Assembly: GCA_043810345.1 (NCBI GenBank) | Contig: JBDROF010000062.1 | Coordinates: 1 to 64,000, forward strand | Direction: 5' to 3' | Source of the DNA: QYOJ01 sp043810345 | GTDB lineage: Bacteria > Bacteroidota > Bacteroidia > Bacteroidales > FEN-979 | DNA length: 64,000 nucleotides | Shown here: piece after piece, positions 8,057 to 17,133 of the stretch | Layout of the letters: every line of letters begins with the position of its first letter | Numbering within the stretch: the first letter of the stretch is position 1 | Made by a program: the position numbers and the translations under genes | Notes under the pieces: model-generated | Told to the model about the DNA's origin: nothing | What the model saw: only the letters and a program-made list of their open reading frames with translations | Database searches by the model: none

Positions 8057-8497
8057 ATGGCCTCGATCTGCATCACCAAAGAGTTCTCATTTGAAGCAGC
8101 CCATGCTTTGAAGGGATATGATGGCCCCTGCCGGAACATCCATGGCCATTCATACCAGCTTTCCGTAACCGTAACCGGATCACCTATCACCAATCACCAG
8201 TCACCCAAAAGAGGCATGATCATGGATTTCAACGAACTGAAGCACATCATGAAACGGGAGGTGATCGATCCGATGGACCATGCCCTGATCCTGCCTTCAG
8301 ACCTGGATATCAGCGAGTTGATAAAAATGGGTGAAACCTTTTCCAAGGTGATTGTGGTAGATTATCAACCGACCAGTGAAAACCTCCTGATCGATTTTGC
8401 TGATAAGATCTGCCGTGTGCTGCCGGAAGGGGTGAAACTCCGTTCCATGAGGCTCCGTGAAACCGCCACCTCTTATGCAGAGTGGTTTGATGAGTAA
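8057..8497 (+). CDS. queD: 6-carboxytetrahydropterin synthase QueD
   Basis: 146 residues. It converts 7,8-dihydroneopterin triphosphate to 6-carboxytetrahydropterin in queuosine (tRNA) synthesis. The zinc histidines are seen in FEAAHAL and NIHGHSYQ, with the catalytic cysteine in GPCRNIHGHSY. Later family parts are MIMDFNELK, MDHALIL, PTSENL and the C-terminal MRLRETATSYAEW. Between VTVTG and GMIMDF an extra loop SPITNHQSPKR is encoded by a short CACC-rich repeat (8181-8206). No other queuosine gene is adjacent. Confidence 0.93.
   Translation: MASICITKEFSFEAAHALKGYDGPCRNIHGHSYQLSVTVTGSPITNHQSPKRGMIMDFNELKHIMKREVIDPMDHALILPSDLDISELIKMGETFSKVIVVDYQPTSENLLIDFADKICRVLPEGVKLRSMRLRETATSYAEWFDE
8181..8206. 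repeat. TCACC-word repeat inside queD
   Basis: CACCTATCACCAATCACCAG followed by TCACCC is translated as the loop SPITNHQSP. The words match those of intergenic tracts such as 55670-55693. Its position is a surface loop between two strands of the QueD fold. Confidence 0.6.
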
Positions 8498-8503
8498 TAT
8501 TTT

Positions 8504-9094
8504 CTATTCCGGCGTTAATTTTGGCACCCTCACAGGATAGGATTCCTGCAGATGATCCGTATGAATCAAGGTAGACTGGTTCCAGTGAAGTTGATCTCTG
8601 TAATATCCATGGTGGTATGCAGGAGAATAGGGTGAATCAGGGTGCACATGAACCCGCAGAAGGTAAGCCCCGGAGGGGACATGCCGGAAGGAAAAATGGC
8701 CGGTCGAATCAAGCTCCCTCTTCCCATAGAACCTGACTGAATCAAGGGGTTTCTCGCGGTCATCTACCCGGAAAAGATACGCGGTTCCCCGGCTGAGTTC
8801 CTCTTGATCTGCAAAGGCATTTCCCTTGATATGATGGGATGGTCTCACTCCCATCCAGATGAAAAGAGCTATCAGAACCAGGCCAACCACTGTGATTGCC
8901 GGATAGAGCCGGTACCTGGGTTGCAGCCATCCCCCCAAAAGGTTCAGGTTCCATTGAGCGCGCATTCCTGAGTGGTCACCAGCCAGCCTGGTGCTGATCG
9001 CATGCCATGCCCGGGGAGGGGGTTCCGGTTCAAAATCACGAAACAGCTCCCTTACTCGCTGAGCAAGATTATGATCGTTCTCTTCCGTTGCCAT
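8504..9094 (-). CDS. Membrane protein paired with ECF sigma factor (anti-sigma-like)
   Basis: 196 residues. The N-terminal 60 residues are cytosolic and contain LFRDFEPEPPPRAWHAISTRL, a pattern common at the start of Bacteroidetes membrane partners of ECF sigma factors. One membrane segment follows (about 63-83, ITVVGLVLIALFIWMGV). The rest is periplasmic and looks like a carboxypeptidase-regulatory-like beta-sandwich (residues about 102-150, ending SGAYLLRVHVHPD). It overlaps the sigma gene by 43 bp, so translation is probably coupled. An anti-sigma role is inferred from context only. Confidence 0.6.
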   Translation of the reverse strand: MATEENDHNLAQRVRELFRDFEPEPPPRAWHAISTRLAGDHSGMRAQWNLNLLGGWLQPRYRLYPAITVVGLVLIALFIWMGVRPSHHIKGNAFADQEELSRGTAYLFRVDDREKPLDSVRFYGKRELDSTGHFSFRHVPSGAYLLRVHVHPDSPYSPAYHHGYYRDQLHWNQSTLIHTDHLQESYPVRVPKLTPE

Positions 9095-9624
9095 ATCCTT
9101 CTCTGGTTAATTTTACCCTGAGACTTTTTTTTTGCACTAAAAAGCTGGGATTTTGAAGTATTTACAGAAATTTTCAACATGCTTGCAATTTCCCGGTGAG
9201 AATAACCTTCAACCACATAGAGGTTGAACACCGTCCTGTATCCGGCCGGGAGCTGCTGGATGAGGCGAAGAAGTTCCTGCTGACTCAGCCTGAACAATCC
9301 TTCCAACTCTTCACCACTGGCACCGAGGTGCGGGGTCAGTTCCTCTCTCCTGCTGAATTTGAGTTCTCTATTTGCCAGGGTAATAGCGGTATTGATGAAG
9401 ATTCTCCGAAGCCAGCCCTCAAAAGATCCCCGGTAGCGAAACTGCTTCAGTTGCTGAAATACCTTGATGAATCCCTCCTGAAGTATATCCTGAGCTTCCA
9501 GGACATCCCCGGCATACCGCAAACAGATGCCATACATTCGGGCAGCATGCCGCTTGTACAACTCCTCATGGGCCGACGAATCGTTTTGTAAACAACGGTC
9601 TATGAGCTCCTTATCAGCGTCCAA
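9052..9624 (-). CDS. ECF-type RNA polymerase sigma factor
   Basis: 190 residues. Region 2 (about 24-90) includes DVLEAQDILQEGFIKVFQ and FEGWLRRIFINTAI. Region 4 (about 118-165) includes QLPAGYRTVFNLYVVEGYSH and REIASMLKISVNTSKSQLFS. It directs RNA polymerase to an unknown regulon. After SAKKK the tail is unlike the family. It follows a run of nine A (minus strand; 9125-9133). Losing one A would give SAKKSLRVKL, the usual sigma ending. The annotated tail may therefore reflect an indel or transcriptional slippage. Confidence 0.88.
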   Translation of the reverse strand: MDADKELIDRCLQNDSSAHEELYKRHAARMYGICLRYAGDVLEAQDILQEGFIKVFQQLKQFRYRGSFEGWLRRIFINTAITLANRELKFSRREELTPHLGASGEELEGLFRLSQQELLRLIQQLPAGYRTVFNLYVVEGYSHREIASMLKISVNTSKSQLFSAKKKSQGKINQRRIWQRKRTIIILLSE

Positions 9625-9715
9625 TTCCTGTTGAATAGTTTATTCGCGTAAATATAAGAACTTGTTTTATACCAAGACTAGAAAAAAAAGAAAATGGTTG
9701 GCTGCAAAGGTCGGT

Positions 9716-10339
9716 TCAGGTAACCGGATGGAAGGATTTCTTATAATTGGATGTCATGAATTGTCGCCCTTTGTCACTCAGAATCCCATTCAGATGATAT
9801 ACAAAGATCTCATGAAATACCTTGATTGAAGTCAGCTCTTCAATACTGAAGAGTTCGCTTTCGAGGATGTTCTCCACCCTGAATACATGCAGCCGGGCCA
9901 CGATGGAAGCATTCAGATCACTCCGGTACAATCCTTCCCGTTTCCCTTTGTTCATGTTCTTCATAGAGAGTTCATACATCCTTGTCCGTTTGATCTCACG
10001 AAGCTGGGAGAATAGGGCAGGATAATATTTCCGAATATCATATTCAACTGAAGGGTTGTAATCCTTGAATATCTCCTTGATCATTTTGTAGACCTCGAAT
10101 AGTTCTTCAATAGCATTCAGGTTTTTACGCTCAATTTCCAGGAAAAAGGCAAGCTTCATATCGTAATCCCGGATCAAAACCTGCTTTACCAGATCCTCTT
10201 TGTCAGTAAAAAACTCATAAAGGGTTTTCTTGGAGATTCCGAGATGGCGGGCCACATCATCCATGGTTACACTTTTAATACCGTATCGCTGGTAAAGTTT
10301 ATAAACCAGGAGAATGATCTGTTGTACTTTCCCTTCCAT
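9716..10339 (-). CDS. TetR-family regulator, divergent to the efflux genes
   Basis: 207 residues. The helix-turn-helix is at about 21-50 (SVTMDDVARHLGISKKTLYE, then FFTDKEDLV). The C-terminal ligand domain is not conserved enough to name an inducer. It is transcribed away from the membrane-fusion gene, with a 107-bp shared control region that holds -7 boxes for both genes and an inverted repeat (10370-10393). Its closest relative in the window is the second TetR protein at 16404-17039. Probably a local repressor of the RND system. Confidence 0.85.
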   Translation of the reverse strand: MEGKVQQIILLVYKLYQRYGIKSVTMDDVARHLGISKKTLYEFFTDKEDLVKQVLIRDYDMKLAFFLEIERKNLNAIEELFEVYKMIKEIFKDYNPSVEYDIRKYYPALFSQLREIKRTRMYELSMKNMNKGKREGLYRSDLNASIVARLHVFRVENILESELFSIEELTSIKVFHEIFVYHLNGILSDKGRQFMTSNYKKSFHPVT

Positions 10340-10343
10340 AAGA

Positions 10344-10422
10344 CAAAAGTACTATAAAAGAAACACAGGAAACTTTTTTTGTAGAAAAAGTTTTTCCCAC
10401 TCTTTTTTTTGATTTATCTTTG
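10344..10422. promoter_or_regulatory. Divergent promoters and candidate TetR operator
   Basis: A minus-strand -7 box TACTTTTG (10344-10351) serves the TetR gene. A plus-strand TATCTTTG (10415-10422) serves the efflux genes. Between them an inverted repeat of 9-bp arms, AAACTTTTT and AAAAAGTTT, occupies 10370-10393 with a 6-bp spacer. It is a plausible operator. The half-site AAAAAGTTT recurs at 17112-17120 near the second TetR gene. Confidence 0.5.
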
Positions 10423-10446
10423 CCAATCATAATCATCTATCTATCC

Positions 10447-11559
10447 ATGAAAAAATCATTCCTATCTCTATGCGTCCTTGCTTTACTGGTATCCTGTGGG
10501 GGATCTGCAGATAAAAAGGCGAAACTGGAACAACTGAAAAAGGAGCGGGATCAGCTTTCCATTGAGATCCTGAATCTTGAGAAAGAGCTCTATCCCGAAG
10601 GGAACATCAAAGCGTTGATGATCAGTGTCGACACATTGCATGAAGAGCCGTTCAGTCATTATATTGAGGTACAGGGGCGCATCGATGGAAATGAAAATAT
10701 CGGTGTTAGTCCGCGAACACCGGGTGTCGTAAACCGGATTCTGGTAACTGAAGGAGATCATGTCTCCAAAGGAGAGGTGCTTGCGGAACTCGATGCTGAA
10801 GTGTTAAAACAGACATTGAAAGAGCTGGAGAGCCAGCTTGATTTTGTGACAGAGATGTACAACAAGCAGAAGGTCCTGTGGGATCAGAAAATCGGATCGG
10901 AAGTGCAGTACCTGACTGCCAAAAACAACAAGGAGTCCCTGGAAAATAAAATCGTCACAATCAAAGATCAGATCAAGATGTCGAACATCACCTCCCCCAT
11001 TGATGGTACTATCGAAGAGATTCCTATCAAGGTGGGGCAAATGGCCGCAGTTGGATATCCGGCTTTCCGGATCGTGAATTTTTCCAAAGCCAAAGCAGTG
11101 GCTGATGTGGGCGAAGCTTACTCTAACAAGATCAAGACCGGTGATCAGGTACAGGTCTTCCTCCCTGATCTCGATAAAGAGTTCGACCGTAAGGTGACCT
11201 TCTCTTCCAAATACATCAATCCGACAAACCGGACCTTCGTGGTAGAGGCCGAACTCCCAACGAACAATCTCACGTACCGGGCCAACATGATCGCAGTTTT
11301 ACGCATCAAGGACTACACGAATCCATCCGCCATCTCTATCCCCCAAAATCTCATCCAGTCTTCGCGTGACGAGGGGCACTATGTATTTATTGCTTTGGAA
11401 GCCGATGGAAAGAAGACCGCCCGCAAAAAATATGTTACGACTGGCATCACCTATAACGGACTGACTGAAGTTGAGAACGGTCTGGAACCGGGAGATCTTA
11501 TTATCACGGCAGGATATAAAGATCTTTACGACGGTCAACCCATCAACTATGTTAACTAA
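10447..11559 (+). CDS. RND efflux periplasmic adaptor (membrane fusion protein)
   Basis: 370 residues from the ATG at 10447. The frame is open back to 10420, but the lipoprotein signal MKKSFLSLCVLALLVSCGG starts here. Cys16 of the lipobox anchors it to a membrane. Two lipoyl-like halves (PRTPGVVNRILVTEGDHVSK and TSPIDGTIEEIPIKVGQMA) flank a coiled-coil hairpin. It links the inner-membrane pump to a TolC channel. The RND permease follows 32 bp downstream. Confidence 0.92.
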   Translation: MKKSFLSLCVLALLVSCGGSADKKAKLEQLKKERDQLSIEILNLEKELYPEGNIKALMISVDTLHEEPFSHYIEVQGRIDGNENIGVSPRTPGVVNRILVTEGDHVSKGEVLAELDAEVLKQTLKELESQLDFVTEMYNKQKVLWDQKIGSEVQYLTAKNNKESLENKIVTIKDQIKMSNITSPIDGTIEEIPIKVGQMAAVGYPAFRIVNFSKAKAVADVGEAYSNKIKTGDQVQVFLPDLDKEFDRKVTFSSKYINPTNRTFVVEAELPTNNLTYRANMIAVLRIKDYTNPSAISIPQNLIQSSRDEGHYVFIALEADGKKTARKKYVTTGITYNGLTEVENGLEPGDLIITAGYKDLYDGQPINYVN

Positions 11560-11591
11560 TAGATACGCTCCACAGATCTAGCATACGATCT

Positions 11592-14500
11592 ATGAAATCA
11601 GACAAGAAGAAATTCAAGGAGTTCTTTGCCACTAGCTGGGCTATTGATAACAGGGCCAGCATCTATGTCCTGACGATCATCATTACCCTGCTCGGGCTTA
11701 TCTCCTATTTCAGTATTCCCAAGGAACAATTCCCCGAGATCGTCATCCCGACCATCATTGTGAGTGCTCCTTATCCGGGGACTTCTCCAGAGGACATCGA
11801 AAACCTTGTAACCCGACCGATCGAAAAAGAGGTGAAATCTCTCGCCGATGTCAAGCGAATCACAAGCAATTCTGTACAGGATTTCTCTACCATCGTGGTG
11901 GAATTCAACCCGGGTCTCGAGGTTGCTGAAGCCAAACAACGGGTTCGGGATGCCGTTGACAAGGCAAAACCAAATCTCCCTAACAACCTTCCCGCAGAAC
12001 CGAATATCCAGGAGGTAGACATCTCGGAGATTCCCATTATGAACATCAACCTCTCTGGAAATTACGACCTCCAAAGGTTGAAGAAATATGCCGAGGAGGC
12101 TCAGGATAAAATTGAGACCTTGCCTGAAATCACCCGGGTTGATATTGTCGGTGCCCTGGAACGGGAGATCCAGATCGATGTCAACATGTACAAAATGCAG
12201 GCGGCCAGTGTTTCATTTTCCGATATCCAGCGGGCAATTTCCAGTGAAAATATCACGGTTTCGGCCGGCACTATTACAAACTTCGGAACCAAACGGACTA
12301 TCCGGGTTGCTGGTCAGTTCACTTCGCCTGATGAAATTGAAAACATCATGATCAGCTCGGCCAGCGGTGCGATTATTTACATCAAAGACATTGCTGAGGT
12401 CAAAGATTCTTTCAAAGATCAGGAAAGCTTTGCCCGGTTCGATGGAAAAAATGTGATTACCCTGAATGTGATCAAAAAGAGCGGTCTTAACCTGATCAAA
12501 GCCTCCGACAAGATTAAAGAGATCATGAAAGGGCTCGAAAAGACATCCTATCCGCCTGATCTCGGCATTTCAATCACCGGTGATCAATCAAAGTTCACCC
12601 GGAGCACGCTGGAAGAACTCAACAATACCATGATCATTGGTTTTATTCTGGTGACGCTCGTGCTGATGTTTTTCATGGGATTGAACAACGCATTTTTTGT
12701 CGCACTTTCGGTTCCGTTATCCATATTTGTGGCTTACCTGGTCTTCCCCTGGATGGGATTCACTATGAACATGATCGTGATGTTCGGCTTTATCTTTGCG
12801 TTGGGGATCATTGTTGATGATGCTCTAGTGGTGATCGAGAACACCCAACGGATACACAGGTATGAGCCCGATATTGATAAGGCAGCCAAATATGCAGCCG
12901 GCGAAGTCTTTGTCCCGATCCTTTCAGGCACCCTGACCACACTGGCCCCTTTCTTTCCCCTGGCTTTCTGGCCGGGTATCGTTGGGAAATTCATGCACTT
13001 CCTACCGGTCACCCTGATCCTGACCCTCTTTGCCTCGCTGTTTGTTGCCTATATCATCAACCCGGTGTTTGCCGTTACTTTCATGAAACATGAATACGAC
13101 ATCCCTAACTATAAGACCAACCGAAAAAGGCTGATCGTTTCTAGTATCGCGATGGCCCTTCCTGCAATTATCTTCTATTTTGCCGGTGTATTCTGGCTGG
13201 GTAACATCTTTGTCTTTGCGTTGATCCTTAATGGGCTTTACCGACTCCGGATTAAAAACCTGATCTTTCGTTTTCAATCCCAGGCCTGGCCCTGGTTGAT
13301 GAAGATCTATGAAAAAACACTCCAGTTCTTTCTATCTGGCAAGAACCCTTACTATTTGTTCGGTGCCGTGGTAGTGATTTTTCTCTTCACATTTGTACTA
13401 ACCGGAATTGTAAAACCGAAGGTGCTGTTTTTCCCCAATAATATTCCAAACAGCATTCTTGTGTATATCAAGATGCCTGAAGGAACTGACCAGGTTGTCA
13501 CCGACTCAGTAACGATGCTGGTGGAGGAGAAAGTCTATCATGTGCTGGAACCTGAGAATCCCGATGTCGAATCCGTCATTACCAATGTCGGCTTAGGGGC
13601 CGGAGCCGGCTTCTTTGACCGGAGCGTTGCGTCCAACCAAGGGAAAGTAACGGTGAACTTTGTGGAGAACAAAGACCGGATGGGCATCAGCACGCTTGAG
13701 TACCTTGATCGCATCCGTGAATCGGTAAAAGACATTCCGGGAGTACAAATTTCCGTTGAGAAAAACCATATGGGTCCTCCAACAGGGAAACCAATCAACA
13801 TTGAGATCTCCGGAGAAAACCTGGATGAACTCATCATGAAAGCCAATGCGTTTAAAAACTATCTTGACTCCCTGGGTATTCCCGGGATTGAACAACTCAA
13901 ATCCGACTTTGTGAACAACAAACCGGAGATCGTTATTGATATAGACCGGGAACGTGCAAACCGGGAAGGGATCTCTGTGGGTCAGATTGGACATGAGTTG
14001 CGTACCGCCATCTATGGACAGGAGGTCTCAAAATACAAGGAAGATGAAGACGAATACCCGATTCAGGTCCGGTATTCCCAGGAACAACGGAAGAACATCA
14101 ACAAGATCATCAACGCCAAGATCACCTACCGGGACATGAACTCCGGTAAGTTACGCCAGATTCCGATCTCCTCAGTTGCCACTCTTCATTATGAGGATAC
14201 TTACGGCGGCATCAAGCGAAAAAATCTGAAACGGGTCATTACCATCTCTTCCGAAGTGCTTTCTGGTTATACTGCCAATGAAGTGGTTGCCTCGATCAAC
14301 AATACGATTCCAGGATTTGAGCTCTCAAAAGGGATGGATATTTCTCTGACCGGCGAACGTGAAGATCAGGCTGAAACCATGGAATTCCTGATGAAAGCCA
14401 TGTTGATTGCCTTAGGCATGATCTTCTTCGTTTTGATCACCCAATTCCAATCCTTAAGCAAATCGTTGATCATCCTTTCGGAGGTAATCTTTAGTATCAT

Positions 14501-14972
14501 CGGCGTGTTACTTGGTGTGATCATTTTTGATATGCCCATCATCATCACCATGACCGGATTAGGAATTGTAGCATTGGGCGGGATTGTTGTCCGTAACGGA
14601 ATTCTGATCGTGGAATTCAGCGATGTCCTTAAAGAACGTGGATTGAAGACCAAGGAAGCGATTATCGAGGCAGGGAAAGTCCGAATCACACCCGTGGTCC
14701 TGACTGCTTCCGCTGCGATGATCGGATTGGTTCCACTCGCGATCGGAATGAACATCAACTTTGTGACCCTCTTCACAGAGTTGAACCCCCATATTTACTT
14801 TGGAGGGGACAACGTGATGTTCTGGGGACCGCTTTCCTGGACCATCATCTTTGGCCTGAGTGTGGCCACATTCCTGACCCTGGTTCTGCTGCCGGCTCTA
14901 TACCTGATCGACTATAAAATGAAGTTACGGATGCAACGCAAAAAGCACCATCGGAAATTAGCGAGGTCGTGA
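11592..14972 (+). CDS. RND efflux permease (HAE1/AcrB family)
   Basis: 1126 residues, slightly longer than AcrB. Twelve membrane segments in two halves with large periplasmic loops. The proton-relay acidic pair is seen in the fourth segment (FALGIIVDDALVVIENTQR). A duplicate arrangement occurs near the C-terminus (IVALGGIVVRNGILIVEFSD). It exports small molecules by proton antiport. Substrate is unknown. It is the second gene of the adaptor-pump pair. The TolC-like channel is encoded convergently downstream on the opposite strand, so it is not in the same transcript. The stop codon lies at the edge of an 8-mer tandem tract. Confidence 0.95.
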   Translation: MKSDKKKFKEFFATSWAIDNRASIYVLTIIITLLGLISYFSIPKEQFPEIVIPTIIVSAPYPGTSPEDIENLVTRPIEKEVKSLADVKRITSNSVQDFSTIVVEFNPGLEVAEAKQRVRDAVDKAKPNLPNNLPAEPNIQEVDISEIPIMNINLSGNYDLQRLKKYAEEAQDKIETLPEITRVDIVGALEREIQIDVNMYKMQAASVSFSDIQRAISSENITVSAGTITNFGTKRTIRVAGQFTSPDEIENIMISSASGAIIYIKDIAEVKDSFKDQESFARFDGKNVITLNVIKKSGLNLIKASDKIKEIMKGLEKTSYPPDLGISITGDQSKFTRSTLEELNNTMIIGFILVTLVLMFFMGLNNAFFVALSVPLSIFVAYLVFPWMGFTMNMIVMFGFIFALGIIVDDALVVIENTQRIHRYEPDIDKAAKYAAGEVFVPILSGTLTTLAPFFPLAFWPGIVGKFMHFLPVTLILTLFASLFVAYIINPVFAVTFMKHEYDIPNYKTNRKRLIVSSIAMALPAIIFYFAGVFWLGNIFVFALILNGLYRLRIKNLIFRFQSQAWPWLMKIYEKTLQFFLSGKNPYYLFGAVVVIFLFTFVLTGIVKPKVLFFPNNIPNSILVYIKMPEGTDQVVTDSVTMLVEEKVYHVLEPENPDVESVITNVGLGAGAGFFDRSVASNQGKVTVNFVENKDRMGISTLEYLDRIRESVKDIPGVQISVEKNHMGPPTGKPINIEISGENLDELIMKANAFKNYLDSLGIPGIEQLKSDFVNNKPEIVIDIDRERANREGISVGQIGHELRTAIYGQEVSKYKEDEDEYPIQVRYSQEQRKNINKIINAKITYRDMNSGKLRQIPISSVATLHYEDTYGGIKRKNLKRVITISSEVLSGYTANEVVASINNTIPGFELSKGMDISLTGEREDQAETMEFLMKAMLIALGMIFFVLITQFQSLSKSLIILSEVIFSIIGVLLGVIIFDMPIIITMTGLGIVALGGIVVRNGILIVEFSDVLKERGLKTKEAIIEAGKVRITPVVLTASAAMIGLVPLAIGMNINFVTLFTELNPHIYFGGDNVMFWGPLSWTIIFGLSVATFLTLVLLPALYLIDYKMKLRMQRKKHHRKLARS

Positions 14973-15015
14973 GATAGGGAAATGGTGAAATAGCGAAATA
15001 GCGAAATAGCGAAAA
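14961..15015. repeat. Tandem 8-mer tract (GAAATAGC)
   Basis: The tract starts around the RND pump stop codon with GCGAGGTCGTGAGATAGGG and becomes GAAATAGC repeated about four times up to 15014. The same 8-mer in the other orientation makes up 45023-45091. Confidence 0.85.
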
Positions 15016-15060
15016 GGGTTATATCGAATTGCCATCAGGTTATCCGGCATCCGGCATCCG

Positions 15061-16407
15061 CTAGACTTTCTCTAATAACTTTGAAAGTGCAATGTTGGAT
15101 TTAAGCAGATCAAACATGGCCTGCGTGTATTCGGTTTCTGCAATAAGAAACTGGTTGTATTTCTGATTCAGATCGGTACTCGAAGAGATCCCCTGGCGGT
15201 ATTTGATAACGGTTTGTTCATAGATCTTGATAGAAGTCTGAAGACTTTGCTTCTTATTTAAAAAGACCATATAGGATCTGTTGAAATCATTCCGCACAGT
15301 TTCCACTTGCAATTTCAATGAATTTCTCACCTTTTCATCGAGTACTTTCATTTTATCAACTTCCAGTCGGGCCTGATCTATATTGTACTTCCTGCTCCCA
15401 CTGCTCCAGATGGGGATGTTCAAAGAGAGTCCCCATGCAGCCGAGCCGAACCACCGCTCATCCTTATTGAAAAAATTCCAGGTTTCCCGGTATGCATTCG
15501 TACTTAAATCCATAAATGCTACCAGGTTGGGTTGATAGGCCGTCTTGGCTAACTTGTATTGCATCTGTATCAAAAACTCTTGTTTTTTCAGCAACTTGTA
15601 ATCGATATTCAAGTGATAATCAAAGGGACTGGTTAATAAATAATCATGATTGATCCGCTGGAGAAAAAAATCGAGATTATCGGAAAGAATGATCTCCTGG
15701 TTCTCCTCGATACCCATTAAAAATTTCAGATAATTGTAGGCAATAACCTTCTGGTTTCTGGTGTTGATAAGGTTCGCTTCCAGGGTGGCTTTATTCAACT
15801 CCATTTGCTCTACATCCAACTGTTCCAATAAACCGTTACGGAAAAATTCCCTGGTCTCTTCCACCATCTGATTGACTGTTTTGAAGGTGGAGTCCAGGAT
15901 TGCAATACTCTCTTCAACGATCAGATACGAGATGTACGCTTCCGCTACCAGATCCCTGATATCTATATGTTTTTTCACATCCTTCTGCTTTTCCGTTTCC
16001 AGAAATGCTTTGGCGGTTTTTAATCCAACCAGGTATTGACCGCTATATAGTAATTGGGTAATTTGACCGGATAACGTGGTTGAATATCTTGATCCGATCT
16101 GGATGGCAAGATCTTCCCCCTGGCCGCCCATAAATTCACTCGGAATGATCATAGTGGGTCTGGCAAGATTATCCTTATAGGTCAGGGAACCATTTATCTG
16201 GGGCAATCCAATCGCCGTATTCTCCTTTACCATTTTCTTGGCTATTTCAATATCATACCTTGAATTCTGCAAGTCGTAATTGTGCTCATATGCATACTCC
16301 TGAGCCTGCTTCAGAGTGAACGATATGGGTGTCTGGGCATTTGATCCTATGGTCCAGCACAGGAACAAAACCAACCTGCCAATCATCCACAATCTTTGCA
16401 TTTTCAT
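15061..16407 (-). CDS. TolC-like outer membrane efflux channel
   Basis: 448 residues with a signal peptide (about 1-24, ending SNAQ). Two long helical OEP repeats follow, with typical segments LTLKQAQEYAYEHNYDLQ-like near the start (QAQEYAYEHNYDLQNSRYDI) and SSSTDLNQKYNQFLIAETEY near the end. It forms the outer-membrane exit duct for the RND pump. Its ATG overlaps the stop of the TetR gene by 4 bp, so TetR and channel form a coupled operon opposite to the adaptor and pump genes. Confidence 0.92.
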   Translation of the reverse strand: MKMQRLWMIGRLVLFLCWTIGSNAQTPISFTLKQAQEYAYEHNYDLQNSRYDIEIAKKMVKENTAIGLPQINGSLTYKDNLARPTMIIPSEFMGGQGEDLAIQIGSRYSTTLSGQITQLLYSGQYLVGLKTAKAFLETEKQKDVKKHIDIRDLVAEAYISYLIVEESIAILDSTFKTVNQMVEETREFFRNGLLEQLDVEQMELNKATLEANLINTRNQKVIAYNYLKFLMGIEENQEIILSDNLDFFLQRINHDYLLTSPFDYHLNIDYKLLKKQEFLIQMQYKLAKTAYQPNLVAFMDLSTNAYRETWNFFNKDERWFGSAAWGLSLNIPIWSSGSRKYNIDQARLEVDKMKVLDEKVRNSLKLQVETVRNDFNRSYMVFLNKKQSLQTSIKIYEQTVIKYRQGISSSTDLNQKYNQFLIAETEYTQAMFDLLKSNIALSKLLEKV

Positions 16408-17039
16408 CGGTTCTGTTTTTTGAATTTCACCTTTCCCTTTTGTTGCTCATAGTAATTGATCCCTATCTCGGTACCAATTCCCCGGATGAAATTATCGAAC
16501 ATGGTATCGAAGAGTGTTTGAAAGGAGAATTTTTCAGGAAAATATTCGGGATTATGAATGTCGATCAGCCGCCGAATGTAAAGGCGGGCAATCAGCTCCG
16601 TGCTCAAATCATCCCGGTACATCCCGTCACGGATCCCTTTTTTTATGTTCAGTTGGATTTGGGCGAATATAAATTCCACCCGGTTTTCGATATGCTGTGT
16701 GTAGATTTCCGGATAGTATTTCTTTAGATCAAAAGTCATCGACGGGCTTACATCCCAAAACCGGTCACTGATCTCTTTGCTTACCGTTAGCAATACATCG
16801 ATGGAATTGACTCCATCGAAATTGTACTTTTCGAAGATGATCTCAAAATTCCTTCGTTCCAGTTCCAGTAGCCTGGAGACCAGTTCATGCTTGCTCCTTA
16901 CAAACTGATAAAGCTTCTTTTTGGAGATTCCCAGATCCCTGGAAATATCATCCATTGAAACGCTCCGAACCCCGTACTTAAAGAAGAGCTCACGCACTCT
17001 CCCCAGTACTTCCATTAAGCCGGCATCCATAGCACACAT
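16404..17039 (-). CDS. Second TetR-family regulator, coupled to the TolC gene
   Basis: 211 residues. The helix-turn-helix (about 21-50) reads SVSMDDISRDLGISKKKLYQ, then FVRSKHELV, very close to the TetR protein at 9716-10339. The two are likely duplicates. The C-terminal domain is about 130 residues and has no recognised ligand. It leads the TetR-TolC operon and probably regulates it. Confidence 0.85.
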   Translation of the reverse strand: MCAMDAGLMEVLGRVRELFFKYGVRSVSMDDISRDLGISKKKLYQFVRSKHELVSRLLELERRNFEIIFEKYNFDGVNSIDVLLTVSKEISDRFWDVSPSMTFDLKKYYPEIYTQHIENRVEFIFAQIQLNIKKGIRDGMYRDDLSTELIARLYIRRLIDIHNPEYFPEKFSFQTLFDTMFDNFIRGIGTEIGINYYEQQKGKVKFKKQNR

Positions 17040-17070
17040 ACAATAAAATCATGGGGTTTTATAACAGGTG

Positions 17071-17103
17071 CAAAAGTAAAAAAAAATGTGAAGAAGAAAC
17101 AAA
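17071..17103 (-). promoter_or_regulatory. Promoter of the TetR-TolC operon
   Basis: Minus-strand -33 box TTTG (17100-17103) and -7 box TACTTTTG (17071-17078), 21 bp apart. The region also has a direct repeat AAAAAATGTG (about 17081-17090 and 17101-17110) and the half-site AAAAAGTTT at 17112-17120, shared with the other TetR control region. Confidence 0.6.
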
Positions 17104-17133
17104 AAATGTGTAAAAAGTTTCTGCGGGTCAGGT

